From Planctomycetota bacterium (GTDB lineage Bacteria; Planctomycetota; GCA-002687715; DRQF01): 14,598 nt of DNA. Below, piece after piece: positions 1-7,779 of this stretch. The number at the start of each line of letters is the position of its first letter. Within the stretch, counting starts at the first letter, position 1. The position numbers and the translations under genes are program-made. The stretch is from assembly GCA_024275615.1 (NCBI GenBank), contig JAJRYU010000685.1:1-14598 (forward strand), in the 5' to 3' direction. The notes under the pieces were generated by a model, which worked only from the letters and a program-made list of their open reading frames with translations, was not told the origin of the DNA and ran no database searches.

Positions 1-860
1 ATAAGGACTGCGAAACCAGCGGCCTTGGAGATCACGGATAGAAATGCCGTAAATGGCATCGGTGACCCTTCGTAGACATCTGGCGACCAAAAATGCATAG
101 GAAAGGCTGCGATCTTGTAGGCGAAACCCGCGAAGGTCAGCAAGGCCGTGACCACCAAGGTGACGTTTGTAGTTTTCTGAACAAGGAGCGCATCAGTCAC
201 GGCAGCAATGTCGAGGCTGCCAGTAAGACCATAGAGCATCGACATGCCGTAGACCATGATGCCCGAGGCGACTGAGCCATAGATGACGTACTTTACCCCG
301 CCCTCAGCAGCTTTCCTATCGCCCTTCATGTATCCAGCAAGCAAGTAGGATGTGTAACTTGCAAACTCGATCCCCATGAAGAACATCAACATGTTCTTGG
401 CAGTCGCCATAATGAACATGCCCAAAACTGCCCCGAGAAGAAGGCCGTAGAACTCCCCCATTCGCTCTTTGTTGAGTTCTTTGTGGGACATGAACATAGG
501 CATGCAAATCGCCGTACCGATGACGGTGAAATACTTGAAGAACATGCCGAAGCCATCGTTGACAATCATGCCATGAAACAGGGCTCTTGAGTCGTCGGCG
601 CCTGGGAACCCATGGACCAACAGAGCCACAAATGTGACCCCCAAGACTCCGAGTGCATGATAGCCAACTCGCTTGCGATCACCTTTGCCGAACAAGTCAA
701 CCATGATGACCCAAACAATGCCAATGCAAAGAACCAGCTCAGGCAAGAAGTAGGCAACATCGGAAGTTATCCCAGCGACAACGTCGGGATAAGTCTCAAT
801 GAGGTTCGAATTGTTGACCGCTTGGGCCCCAAGACCCGGATCAGTTTGGGCGAAAAACAT
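1..860 (-). CDS. nuoN: NADH-quinone oxidoreductase subunit N, partial (3' end beyond the window)
   Basis: This is an antiporter-like membrane subunit of the proton-pumping arm of complex I. I translated it by hand from the ATG at 860-858; the frame stays open to base 1, giving about 286 residues before the window cuts it. Family signatures visible are a helix with FFMGIEFASYTSYLLAGY (the Glu of the antiporter core), GGVKYVIYGSVASG, and YKIAAFPMHFWSPDVYEGSP, which carries the Lys and the WxPDVYEGSP motif typical of NuoN. A GGAG Shine-Dalgarno at 867-870 lies 6 bases before the start, inside the end of nuoM. Only 2 bases separate the two genes, so translation is probably coupled. It is the last operon gene visible. 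The identity is secure; the C-terminus is unseen. Confidence 0.95.
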   Translation of the reverse strand, partial: MFFAQTDPGLGAQAVNNSNLIETYPDVVAGITSDVAYFLPELVLCIGIVWVIMVDLFGKGDRKRVGYHALGVLGVTFVALLVHGFPGADDSRALFHGMIVNDGFGMFFKYFTVIGTAICMPMFMSHKELNKERMGEFYGLLLGAVLGMFIMATAKNMLMFFMGIEFASYTSYLLAGYMKGDRKAAEGGVKYVIYGSVASGIMVYGMSMLYGLTGSLDIAAVTDALLVQKTTNVTLVVTALLTFAGFAYKIAAFPMHFWSPDVYEGSPMPFTAFLSVISKAAGFAVL

Positions 861-862
861 GT

Positions 863-2644
863 CTAGCTCCCAGCCGCTGCTTCAACAACCCGAACAATCG
901 CGGACAATGATCCGTCCATAAAATCAAGAATAAGGCGTGGCCAAACACCGAAGACAATGCACAAGATGCCAAGTGGCGCGAGGGCAAAAACTTCTCTGAA
1001 GTTCAAGTCTGGGAACTTCTTGTAGGACTCACTCTTCATTTCACCCATGAACACACGTTGGATGGTCCAAAGAATGTAGGCCGCTGTCAGGACGATTCCC
1101 GGGACGGCCAAGTAAACGAACATGTGGGACATGCCAGCCACCGAACTTCCCTCGGCATCGTAGGCTCCCATGAACACCAAGAATTCCGAGATGAAACCGT
1201 TCAAACCTGGAAGACCCAAGGAAGCGAAGAAACCCACAGTGGCGACGCCGGTGTAGTAGGGCATCTGCGCGCCAATACCACCGAACTTGTCCAAGTTGCG
1301 GTGATGGGCACGATCGTAGATGACGCCGACAATAAGAAACATCATGGCCGAGCTCAGCCCGTGATTGAACATCTGCAGGGCGGCACCTTGAACGCCAGCA
1401 TCGGTCATTGCTGCCAAGCCCAACAAGACGAAACCCATGTGGCTCACGGAAGAATAGGCGACAAGGCTCTTGAAGTCTTTTTGTGCCAAGGCACAAAAGG
1501 CGCCATAGACGATGTTAATCACGCCGAGCACAGCGAGAAAGTTGATGAAGTTGCCGAAGATAGGCATGGCGATTTCGCCTGTGCCCGCGTTCGGACACAA
1601 GGTGAAACTGAAGCGGAAGAAGCCGTAGCCCCCCATCTTCAACAGCACACCGGCCAGGACCACCGAAGCGGCGGTCGGCGCTTGGACGTGCGCATCGGGA
1701 AGCCAGGTGTGGAACGGAAAGATGGGGACCTTAATCGCGAAAGCGACGAACATGCCTAAGAACAACCAGAACTGGAAGTCAAAGCTAAATGTATTCGCCG
1801 CTTCGATCAGTGTCAGGACGTTGAAAGTGTCGTAGCCGGCATGAAAGTACATCGCCAACATTGCGATCAGCATCAAAACACTGCCCGCCAGTGTGTAGAT
1901 GAAAAACTTGATCGCCGCATAGATACGGCGCGGACCACCCCAGAAACCGATGAGGAAGTACATCGGCAAAAGAACAACTTCCCAGAAGACATAGAACAGG
2001 AAGAAATCGAGAGCCAGAAAGACCCCGGTGATGCCTGTTTGCAGCATGAGGAACAACGCGAAGTAGGCTTTGGTTGCCTTTTCAATGTTCCAAGAGTAGC
2101 CCAAACAAATGACGCCGAGAAGCGCCGTCAACCACACCAAGGGCAGCGACAAACCGTCTGCACCCATGAAGTAGTGGATGTTGAAGCTGCTTATCCAACT
2201 GCCGTATTCAACATAGTTGATGTTCTCGGATATCACGGAGCCCTGAGCCATCGTGAGTTCCCAAACATCGTGCCACGCTTGGGCCGTTTCTTTGTCATCA
2301 AGGCTGAGACCAACCCTGCCAGCATAGCTTGAAGGGCCCCGACCATCTGCACCATCTTTGCCATAGTCGGCTTTGATGAGATTGATAGCCGAGCGCATCT
2401 TGGTGCGAACACCTTCATCATTGACCTGGTCGTCGACAATGGTGGCCACTTGGCGGTCGAACACCGCAATAGCCTTGTCTTCGCCCTGCCCGTGATAGTC
2501 TTTCAGCAACATGCACGAAATAATAAACGTCACCACGGCCGCGGCCATGGCAGTCCATTTGATGAGACTCTTCTTCTCGCTCGGCAAAGCAAGAATGATG
2601 AGGCCAACAATTCCGGGAATGAAAGTGACGAGTGTGAGTAACAT
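863..2644 (-). CDS. nuoM: NADH-quinone oxidoreductase subunit M, with enlarged N-terminal loop
   Basis: This is the second antiporter-like proton-channel subunit of complex I. I chose the ATG at 2644 (593 residues) over an upstream in-frame TTG at 2674, because AAGGG at 2651-2655 sits 6 bases before the ATG and the protein then begins MLLTLVTFIPGIVG, as NuoM usually does. Conserved elements include MGADGLSLPLVWLTALLG, FYVFWEVVLLPMYFLIGFWG (key Glu), KVPIFPFHTWLPDAHVQAP (key Lys) and AYSSVSHMGFVLLG. Residues about 51-140, between the second helix and YVEYGSWISSFNIHY, form a hydrophilic segment absent from the roughly 510-residue E. coli protein; this explains most of the extra length. The stop is TAG at 863-865, 2 bases before nuoN. 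Confidence 0.96.
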   Translation of the reverse strand: MLLTLVTFIPGIVGLIILALPSEKKSLIKWTAMAAAVVTFIISCMLLKDYHGQGEDKAIAVFDRQVATIVDDQVNDEGVRTKMRSAINLIKADYGKDGADGRGPSSYAGRVGLSLDDKETAQAWHDVWELTMAQGSVISENINYVEYGSWISSFNIHYFMGADGLSLPLVWLTALLGVICLGYSWNIEKATKAYFALFLMLQTGITGVFLALDFFLFYVFWEVVLLPMYFLIGFWGGPRRIYAAIKFFIYTLAGSVLMLIAMLAMYFHAGYDTFNVLTLIEAANTFSFDFQFWLFLGMFVAFAIKVPIFPFHTWLPDAHVQAPTAASVVLAGVLLKMGGYGFFRFSFTLCPNAGTGEIAMPIFGNFINFLAVLGVINIVYGAFCALAQKDFKSLVAYSSVSHMGFVLLGLAAMTDAGVQGAALQMFNHGLSSAMMFLIVGVIYDRAHHRNLDKFGGIGAQMPYYTGVATVGFFASLGLPGLNGFISEFLVFMGAYDAEGSSVAGMSHMFVYLAVPGIVLTAAYILWTIQRVFMGEMKSESYKKFPDLNFREVFALAPLGILCIVFGVWPRLILDFMDGSLSAIVRVVEAAAGS

Positions 2645-2668
2645 CAGCTTCCCTTTTAGGTCCTTGCC

Positions 2669-2728
2669 GGGCAAACACGCCCAGCATTTCCAACTCGTTT
2701 GTATCCGCTACGGAATTCAACTCCGTAG
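2669..2728 (-). other. nuoL-nuoM spacer with two inverted repeats
   Basis: The 114-base gap between nuoL and nuoM holds a perfect 7-bp inverted repeat, CTACGGA at 2708-2714 and TCCGTAG at 2722-2728 (7-base loop). Nearer nuoM is a shorter one, GGGC at 2669-2672 and GCCC at 2679-2682. Neither is followed on the - strand by a T-run, so they do not look like intrinsic terminators. An mRNA-processing or stability role is inference. Confidence 0.5.
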
Positions 2729-2758
2729 TTTGTCACCCAAACAGGCGACCCTAATCCA

Positions 2759-4951
2759 CTAGGTCCAATTAGACCACGCTGCCAAGATGAGGAATACGAC
2801 AGCTAAGCCGTACACCGTCAAACCGACATAATCTTGAATACGTCCACCTTGGAGGCGTCGCACCCGTCTACCGAACATGAATGCGACCCCACCAACCCCA
2901 CGCACTGACCCGTCGACGGCATTGTAGTCGAACTTGCCAATGATCCAGGAGAAGATGCGCACAACAACTGAGCAGGCATTCACCAAACCGTCAACCACCA
3001 CCCTATCGATCATCAACGCAGCTTTGCTAAGCCAGTGCATGAATGCGATCGGGACTGCGGCAAAAAAGTTGTCAACGTAGTACAGGTTCAAAAGGACACC
3101 CTGATACCATTCCAGCAATCCGCCTTTTTTGACCCACGTCTTCTCCCTCTTGAAGTAGAAAACGTAGAACGCAAAGGCAATTCCAAACAGGCCGATACCC
3201 GTGGCCAAGAAGAACGTCGGCCAATGGGCATGGTGATAGAGTTCATGGAACTCGTGAACAGCGTGTGTCGCTGATTCAGCCGGGGTATCGTGCAGCTGGT
3301 GCCAATGGTCACTACCTGACCATTTCGCCCTGGTTGCCGCATCATCGACGATGGCCTCGCTGGTCATCATCTTCCCGACCAGGACCTCCGGTTTCGCACG
3401 GTCCTCAAACCAATGGGTACCTGGACCTCCCGGAAATGCAATCCCCGCACCGAGCACACCGATCGCCGCCAAGACCATCAATGGAATCGTCATGGATTTC
3501 GGCGACTCGTGGGCGTGATCATAGGCATGTTGGTCTCGGGGTTTGCCGTAGAACACTCCGATGATCAAGCGGAACATATAGAACGCGGTCAGTCCAGCAG
3601 CAAGCAGGCAAAACAAAAATGGCAACATGCGAATGAAGCTGCCATCGTGCCACTGCCAATAGGCGTAGGCTTGGGTGAGGATCGACTCTTTCGAGATCAT
3701 GCCGCTGGTAAGCGGGAAACCTGCCAGTGCCAATGTCGCCGCCAAGAATGTCAAGTAGGTAACTGGCAACTTGTGACGGAGGCCGCCCATCTTGCGCATG
3801 TCCTGTTCATGGTGCATCGCATGGATGACCGAACCTGAGCCCAGAAAAAGGCAGGCCTTGAACATGGCGTGGGTGAAGAGATGAAACATGGCGGCATACA
3901 TGGAACCAACACCCACGGCCATAACCATGTAACCAAGTTGCGAGACCGTGGAATAAGCAAGAACCTTCTTGATGTCATTCTGTGGGATGGCAATGGTCGC
4001 GGCAAAGAGCGCGGTGAATCCACCAACCAAGGAGATGATAAACAAGGCGTCACTGTCAAAGTAGTTGCCAGTCAGCATTGCTGACTCGCCACCGTCAACT
4101 CCCGCGAGAAGCGGGAACATACGGCAGATCATGTAGACACCAGCGGCAACCATGGTGGCCGCGTGAATCAAGGCCGATACCGGGGTCGGGCCTTCCATGG
4201 CGTCTGGTAGCCAAATATGGAGAGGGAACTGCGCGGATTTGGAGACCGCGCCAGCAAAAATCAGAAGCCCACAAACAGTGAGCAGCGTTTCATGTCCGGC
4301 CCAGATACCACTTCCCAAACTGGCAAAAATGTCATCGAACGAGAATGAGCCAACCATGACCCAAAGAATCATCAGGCCGATGAAGAATCCAGTGTCACCG
4401 ACGCGATTGGTGAGAAAGGCCTTCTTGCAAGCCGCTGCCGCCGAGTCCTTCTGGAAGTAAAAGCCAATGAGAAGATATGAGCACAGGCCAACCAATTCCC
4501 AGAATATGAACAGGAACATGAGGCTGGAGGTGATGATCAACCCAAGCATCGAGAAGGTAAACAGGGCCAAGTAAGCGAAGAAACGGTTGTATCGTTCTTC
4601 GCCTTTCATGTACCCAGTTGAGAATAAGTGCACGAGAAAACTGACTAAGGTCACGACACACAGCATGATGACCGTCAAGTTGTCGACGAAGACTTCAAAG
4701 TCGACTGTGAACGTCTTCGTTTGCCCAATCGAGATCCATGTCGTGGTCCACTGAACCGGCTCCATGCCTTCGGGCGAACCAAAGACTCCCGTGATCAGCA
4801 AATAGAGGGACATGATCAGACTGCCCGCCACCGCGGAGGTCGGCAACCAGTCTCCCTGCCGAGGCAGGAATCGACCGAAGAACACCTGGACCATAAAGGC
4901 GCACAACGGCAAAACCGTGATCGCTAAGGCCAGAATAATCGGCGTTTCCAT
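2759..4951 (-). CDS. nuoL: NADH-quinone oxidoreductase subunit L
   Basis: This is the distal antiporter-like subunit of complex I, with the long lateral C-terminal helix. It has 730 residues against about 613 in E. coli. Visible signatures are FIFWELVGLCSYLLIGFYF (Glu152), the loop KKAFLTNRVGDTGFFIG, SKSAQFPLHIWLPDAMEGPT (Lys238), SALIHAATMVAAGVY (His263) and AYSTVSQLGYM. FYGKPRDQH...HESP precedes the last helices, as is usual. Between that and the C-terminal helix is an enlarged hydrophilic loop with nine His in about 30 residues (residues about 548-577). The C-terminus ends in a further membrane helix (GLTVYGLAVVFLILAAW). The ATG start follows a GGAAGGAAAG Shine-Dalgarno at 4961-4970. Confidence 0.97.
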   Translation of the reverse strand: METPIILALAITVLPLCAFMVQVFFGRFLPRQGDWLPTSAVAGSLIMSLYLLITGVFGSPEGMEPVQWTTTWISIGQTKTFTVDFEVFVDNLTVIMLCVVTLVSFLVHLFSTGYMKGEERYNRFFAYLALFTFSMLGLIITSSLMFLFIFWELVGLCSYLLIGFYFQKDSAAAACKKAFLTNRVGDTGFFIGLMILWVMVGSFSFDDIFASLGSGIWAGHETLLTVCGLLIFAGAVSKSAQFPLHIWLPDAMEGPTPVSALIHAATMVAAGVYMICRMFPLLAGVDGGESAMLTGNYFDSDALFIISLVGGFTALFAATIAIPQNDIKKVLAYSTVSQLGYMVMAVGVGSMYAAMFHLFTHAMFKACLFLGSGSVIHAMHHEQDMRKMGGLRHKLPVTYLTFLAATLALAGFPLTSGMISKESILTQAYAYWQWHDGSFIRMLPFLFCLLAAGLTAFYMFRLIIGVFYGKPRDQHAYDHAHESPKSMTIPLMVLAAIGVLGAGIAFPGGPGTHWFEDRAKPEVLVGKMMTSEAIVDDAATRAKWSGSDHWHQLHDTPAESATHAVHEFHELYHHAHWPTFFLATGIGLFGIAFAFYVFYFKREKTWVKKGGLLEWYQGVLLNLYYVDNFFAAVPIAFMHWLSKAALMIDRVVVDGLVNACSVVVRIFSWIIGKFDYNAVDGSVRGVGGVAFMFGRRVRRLQGGRIQDYVGLTVYGLAVVFLILAAWSNWT

Positions 4952-4990
4952 CGTTTCAGTCTTTCCTTCCGAGTCGTGTCAGTCCTAAAT

Positions 4991-5013
4991 CGCGAAGCAA
5001 AAAATTCATCGCG
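4991..5013 (-). other. nuoK-nuoL spacer inverted repeat
   Basis: Within the 69-base gap between nuoK and nuoL, CGCGA at 4991-4995 and TCGCG at 5009-5013 form a 5-bp inverted repeat. On the - strand its loop contains TTTTTT. The T-run lies inside the loop, not after the stem, so it is a poor terminator. It may be an mRNA hairpin; the short stem keeps confidence low. Confidence 0.35.
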
Positions 5014-5020
5014 TTTCCCA

Positions 5021-5347
5021 TCAGCCCTTCATTACTCGGGCATCGTCAATGTTGATTGATTTCATCCGATGGAACACGTTCAAGACGAGTGCCAGCGCAG
5101 TCGCTGCTTCAGCCGCAGCTAGAATGATCACAAAGATCACGAATATCTGTCCATCAAGCCGATCCGGCGCGGAATACTTGTTGAAAGCAATGAAGTTAAT
5201 TCCTGCTGCGTTGAGCAGAAGCTCCAATCCCATCAGAACTCCAATTGCGTTGCGCTTGGTCATGATCACGACGAGACCCAAGACAAACAGCAAGGCCGAC
5301 AAGGCAAGATAGTGATAGAGGCTGATTTCCGTGAGAATGTTGCCCAT
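5021..5347 (-). CDS. nuoK: NADH-quinone oxidoreductase subunit K
   Basis: This is a small membrane subunit of complex I (108 residues; the family is usually about 100) forming three helices next to NuoJ and NuoN. The two buried acidic residues that carry protons are visible in GVLMGLELLLNAAGINF (Glu42) and VIILAAAEAATALALVL (Glu80), corresponding to E. coli Glu36 and Glu72. Its ATG overlaps the nuoJ stop by one base (TGATG at 5345-5349), so translation is very probably coupled to nuoJ. Confidence 0.97.
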   Translation of the reverse strand: MGNILTEISLYHYLALSALLFVLGLVVIMTKRNAIGVLMGLELLLNAAGINFIAFNKYSAPDRLDGQIFVIFVIILAAAEAATALALVLNVFHRMKSINIDDARVMKG

Positions 5348-5856
5348 CAGTTGGATCCTCCTTCGGAATCACGGCGCGCGATAAATGCCGCTCCGATAAG
5401 TACGACCAACAGCACAACGGAAACAATCTCAAAGGGCAAAATGAATTCGCCCAACAGGTAGACCCCGAGGTCACGGGCGGTGTTGGCCGGATCCACAGCA
5501 TTTTGTGCCCATTCCGTGGAGCACAAGGCTTGGAGCATGACCAAGTAAACCAACCCACCAAGACACAACGCCGGCAATAGCCTTGGTCTCTTGACAAGAT
5601 TGCGAATGTAGACTGGCTCGGAATTCGTGAGCATGATTCCGAATAGGAGCAACACGCTAATGCCGCCGACATAAACGAAGATCTGAGTCATTCCAAGAAA
5701 GTCTGCGCCCATCAGCAAATACAGGCCGGCCACCCCAACCAATGAGGCAAGCAACCAGAACGCCATATGAACGATGTTCTTGCTGAACACAACTCCGAGA
5801 GCTGGCACGATCACCATCGTCGCAAGCGCCCAGAATATGATGGCTTCCCAATTCAA
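5347..5856 (-). CDS. nuoJ: NADH-quinone oxidoreductase subunit J, TTG start
   Basis: This is a membrane subunit of complex I containing the flexible helix at the hinge between the quinone site and the antiporters. The conserved segment QIFVYVGGISVLLLFGIML is present. I chose the TTG at 5856-5854 (169 residues, MNWEAIIFWALATMV...) because a perfect AAGGAG at 5865-5870 lies 8 bases before it and the length fits the family. A longer reading from another TTG at 5925 would add 23 hydrophilic residues that cover a strong inverted repeat and lack a good ribosome-binding site. The gene ends in Arg/Asp/Glu/Gly-rich sequence and its stop overlaps the nuoK start. Confidence 0.9.
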   Translation of the reverse strand: MNWEAIIFWALATMVIVPALGVVFSKNIVHMAFWLLASLVGVAGLYLLMGADFLGMTQIFVYVGGISVLLLFGIMLTNSEPVYIRNLVKRPRLLPALCLGGLVYLVMLQALCSTEWAQNAVDPANTARDLGVYLLGEFILPFEIVSVVLLVVLIGAAFIARRDSEGGSN

Positions 5857-5864
5857 CGAATCAT

Positions 5865-5902
5865 CTCCTTGGTTCTGAGGCGAAAACCACCTCTTTAGAA
5901 CC
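5865..5902 (-). promoter_or_regulatory. nuoI-nuoJ intergenic hairpin plus nuoJ Shine-Dalgarno
   Basis: On the - strand, GGTTCT and GAGG (separated by AAA) pair with CCTC and AGAACC, giving a 10-bp stem with a 3-base bulge and a 9-base loop over 5871-5902. The nuoJ Shine-Dalgarno AAGGAG (5865-5870) begins on the very next base. The arrangement could mark mRNA processing or tune nuoJ translation; the pairing is directly visible, the role is inferred. Confidence 0.6.
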
Positions 5903-5940
5903 CACTTTTCAGTAATCCCGGACAATCTCGACCAATGGGG

Positions 5941-6567
5941 TCAAGACTTGTCTTTGTCTTTGTCTTTGTCTTCTGCCGCCTTCTTGGCGTCGGCAGCAGC
6001 CTTTTTGGCAGCCCTCGCTGCGGCTTTTTCTTTCTTCTTGATGTCCGCAAGCACAATCATTTGCTCCCGGCGCTCGCCTTCAGCCTCTTTGTCGGATTCG
6101 CTCCAGGGCTGATCCGTGAGCAAGTTCTTGACGCCGTGGGAACGGGTGTAGGACGCGAAATCAAATTCCTGTCCCATGTGAATGCACTGCTTTGGACAAG
6201 GCTCACAACACAAGTTGCAGAAGATGCACTTGTTTAGGTCAATGATGAATTTCGAGATCTGTACCTTGTCGCCTTGCCATGCCCCATTGAGATCGCCATC
6301 TCTCGTCCCTTCCATTTCGATGCAGTCGACCGGGCATGCCTTGGCGCAGATGTTGCATTGAATGCACTTTTCCGATTCCAAGTAGTGAATGCCACGGTGA
6401 CGAGCAGGAAGAAAGGTCCCTTGGGGTGCGTACTTCTCGGAACCGTACTGAATGGTGACAAGCTCCTCGCGATAATTGACGAAGTAGCGCCAAGTCGTGC
6501 CAAGACCGATCATGATCGATTTCGAGGCCTTAGCAATGCGGCCGAAGTAGTTTTGAATAGCACTCAT
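5941..6567 (-). CDS. nuoI: NADH-quinone oxidoreductase subunit I, two [4Fe-4S] ferredoxin-type
   Basis: This is a peripheral-arm subunit of complex I that passes electrons through clusters N6a and N6b towards NuoB. The ATG at 6567 gives 208 residues; upstream in-frame codons run into the nuoH end and look non-native. Two ferredoxin motifs are clear: Cys68-71-74-78 (CIQCNICAKACPVDCIEMEG) and Cys114-117-120-124 (CIFCNLCCEPCPKQCIHMG). The N-terminal amphipathic region GLGTTWRYFV is usual for membrane-docked NuoI. The C-terminus is unusual: residues about 176-208 are almost only Lys, Ala, Asp and Glu, ending in four Asp-Lys pairs. nuoH ends 16 bases upstream. Confidence 0.95.
   Translation of the reverse strand: MSAIQNYFGRIAKASKSIMIGLGTTWRYFVNYREELVTIQYGSEKYAPQGTFLPARHRGIHYLESEKCIQCNICAKACPVDCIEMEGTRDGDLNGAWQGDKVQISKFIIDLNKCIFCNLCCEPCPKQCIHMGQEFDFASYTRSHGVKNLLTDQPWSESDKEAEGERREQMIVLADIKKKEKAAARAAKKAAADAKKAAEDKDKDKDKS
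5947..5970 (-). repeat. Hexanucleotide tandem repeat in the nuoI 3' end
   Basis: Four consecutive 6-base units on the - strand (GACAAA three times, then GACAAG) encode four Asp-Lys pairs just before the terminal Ser and stop of NuoI. Unit length is a multiple of three, so slippage would change tail length without breaking the frame. Confidence 0.9.
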
Positions 6568-6583
6568 CTTCTTGTTTTCCCGA

Positions 6584-7774
6584 TCAGATCTTGAAGACCG
6601 GAAGCTCCGTTTGCTGACTCGATTTCGACAACACAGAACGCACAAATGTGCGCATCTTCAAGAAGCCAAGCACCATGGCGACAATCATGACGATGCCAAA
6701 GCGCTTTTCCCCGGGAAGCAATCCTTGCCAGAGCGCGACCAACATGAGAAGGCCAAGAGACAAGGGCAAGAGATACTTCAAACAGATGTCCATGACTTGA
6801 TCCAAGCGAATACGCGGAAGAGTCCAGCGGATCCACATTTGGGCACAGACCAAGATCATCGCCTTAGTGATCATGATGACAGCGCCAATCAAGTTGCCAG
6901 CAATGCCACCAATGCCGTCCAGCATCGGGATGCCTGAATACCAGCCACCAAAGAACATCACTACAGCAACGGCACTCACCACATACATCTTGCCGTACTC
7001 AGCAAGAAAGAAAACGGCGAAACGCATCCCAGAGTATTCGGTGTGAAAACCACTGACTAACTCGGATTCTGCTTCAGGAAGATCGAAGGGCGCCCTTTGA
7101 CATTCAGCCAAGGAGGCAATGAAATAGATGATGAACACAACCCACATGAATGGATTTCTGAAGATAAACCAACTCCAGATCCATCCTGACTGAGCCATGG
7201 TCATTTCGCTCAGACTCATGGTGCCAGCACAAACGACCCCAGCCAGGAGGGCGAGCCCCAAGGGAACTTCGTAGCTCACGACCTGAGTTGCCGCGCGAAT
7301 AGCACCAAAAAGAGACCACTTGTTGTTGGACGACCAACCGGCCATGACCACGCCGATCGCTTCCAAAGAGCCAACGGCCGCCAGGAAGAAGATACCAATG
7401 TTGAGATCAACGATGACAACATCCTGGCTGAATGGCAAAACGGCAAAGCACACGTAGGTGGAAGCAAAAACGATCATGGGCGCCAAAGCGAACAAGACTC
7501 GGTCTGCCTTATCAGGCACCAAGTCCTCCTTGCCCAGCAGCTTGATGCCGTCCGCCAAGGTTTGCAGCATGCCGTGAGGTCCCACTTCCATGGGCCCAAG
7601 GCGGCACTGGATATGGGCGGAAATTTTTCGTTCCAACCAAACAGCAACAAGACCGATCAGGGAAACAAACCCGGTGATCGGCGCGGCCCAAACAGCAATC
7701 GCGGCAACAAAACCCCAGAAGGAGTCGCCGCTCAGATCGAGTATGTCGCGTACGAAAGTGAATTGCTCAGGCAT
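6584..7774 (-). CDS. nuoH: NADH-quinone oxidoreductase subunit H
   Basis: This is the membrane subunit that forms the quinone-binding chamber with NuoB and NuoD and connects it to the proton channels. It has 396 residues, longer than the roughly 325 of E. coli. Family motifs include ISAHIQCRLGPMEVGPHGMLQ, LADGIKLLGKEDLVP, the acidic segment AECQRAPFDLPEAESELVSGFHTEYSGMRFA (split here only for description) and FFLAEYGKMYVVSAV. The C-terminal region continues past the last conserved helix into a basic tail. It starts 5 bases after the nuoD stop with no strong Shine-Dalgarno, so reinitiation after nuoD is likely. In 14-gene operons nuoE, F and G would lie here. Confidence 0.97.
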   Translation of the reverse strand: MPEQFTFVRDILDLSGDSFWGFVAAIAVWAAPITGFVSLIGLVAVWLERKISAHIQCRLGPMEVGPHGMLQTLADGIKLLGKEDLVPDKADRVLFALAPMIVFASTYVCFAVLPFSQDVVIVDLNIGIFFLAAVGSLEAIGVVMAGWSSNNKWSLFGAIRAATQVVSYEVPLGLALLAGVVCAGTMSLSEMTMAQSGWIWSWFIFRNPFMWVVFIIYFIASLAECQRAPFDLPEAESELVSGFHTEYSGMRFAVFFLAEYGKMYVVSAVAVVMFFGGWYSGIPMLDGIGGIAGNLIGAVIMITKAMILVCAQMWIRWTLPRIRLDQVMDICLKYLLPLSLGLLMLVALWQGLLPGEKRFGIVMIVAMVLGFLKMRTFVRSVLSKSSQQTELPVFKI

Positions 7775-7779
7775 GTTGT

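Noticed and set aside
1058..1759. Long + strand open frame of 233 codons opposite nuoM
   Set aside because: It lies wholly within nuoM on the other strand, has charged low-complexity composition with no domain, and reflects codon bias of the real gene.
6568..6645. N-terminal extension of NuoI starting at 6645
   Set aside because: It overlaps the end of nuoH, is Cys/Arg/Ser-rich and unlike NuoI; the ATG at 6567 starts the conserved protein.
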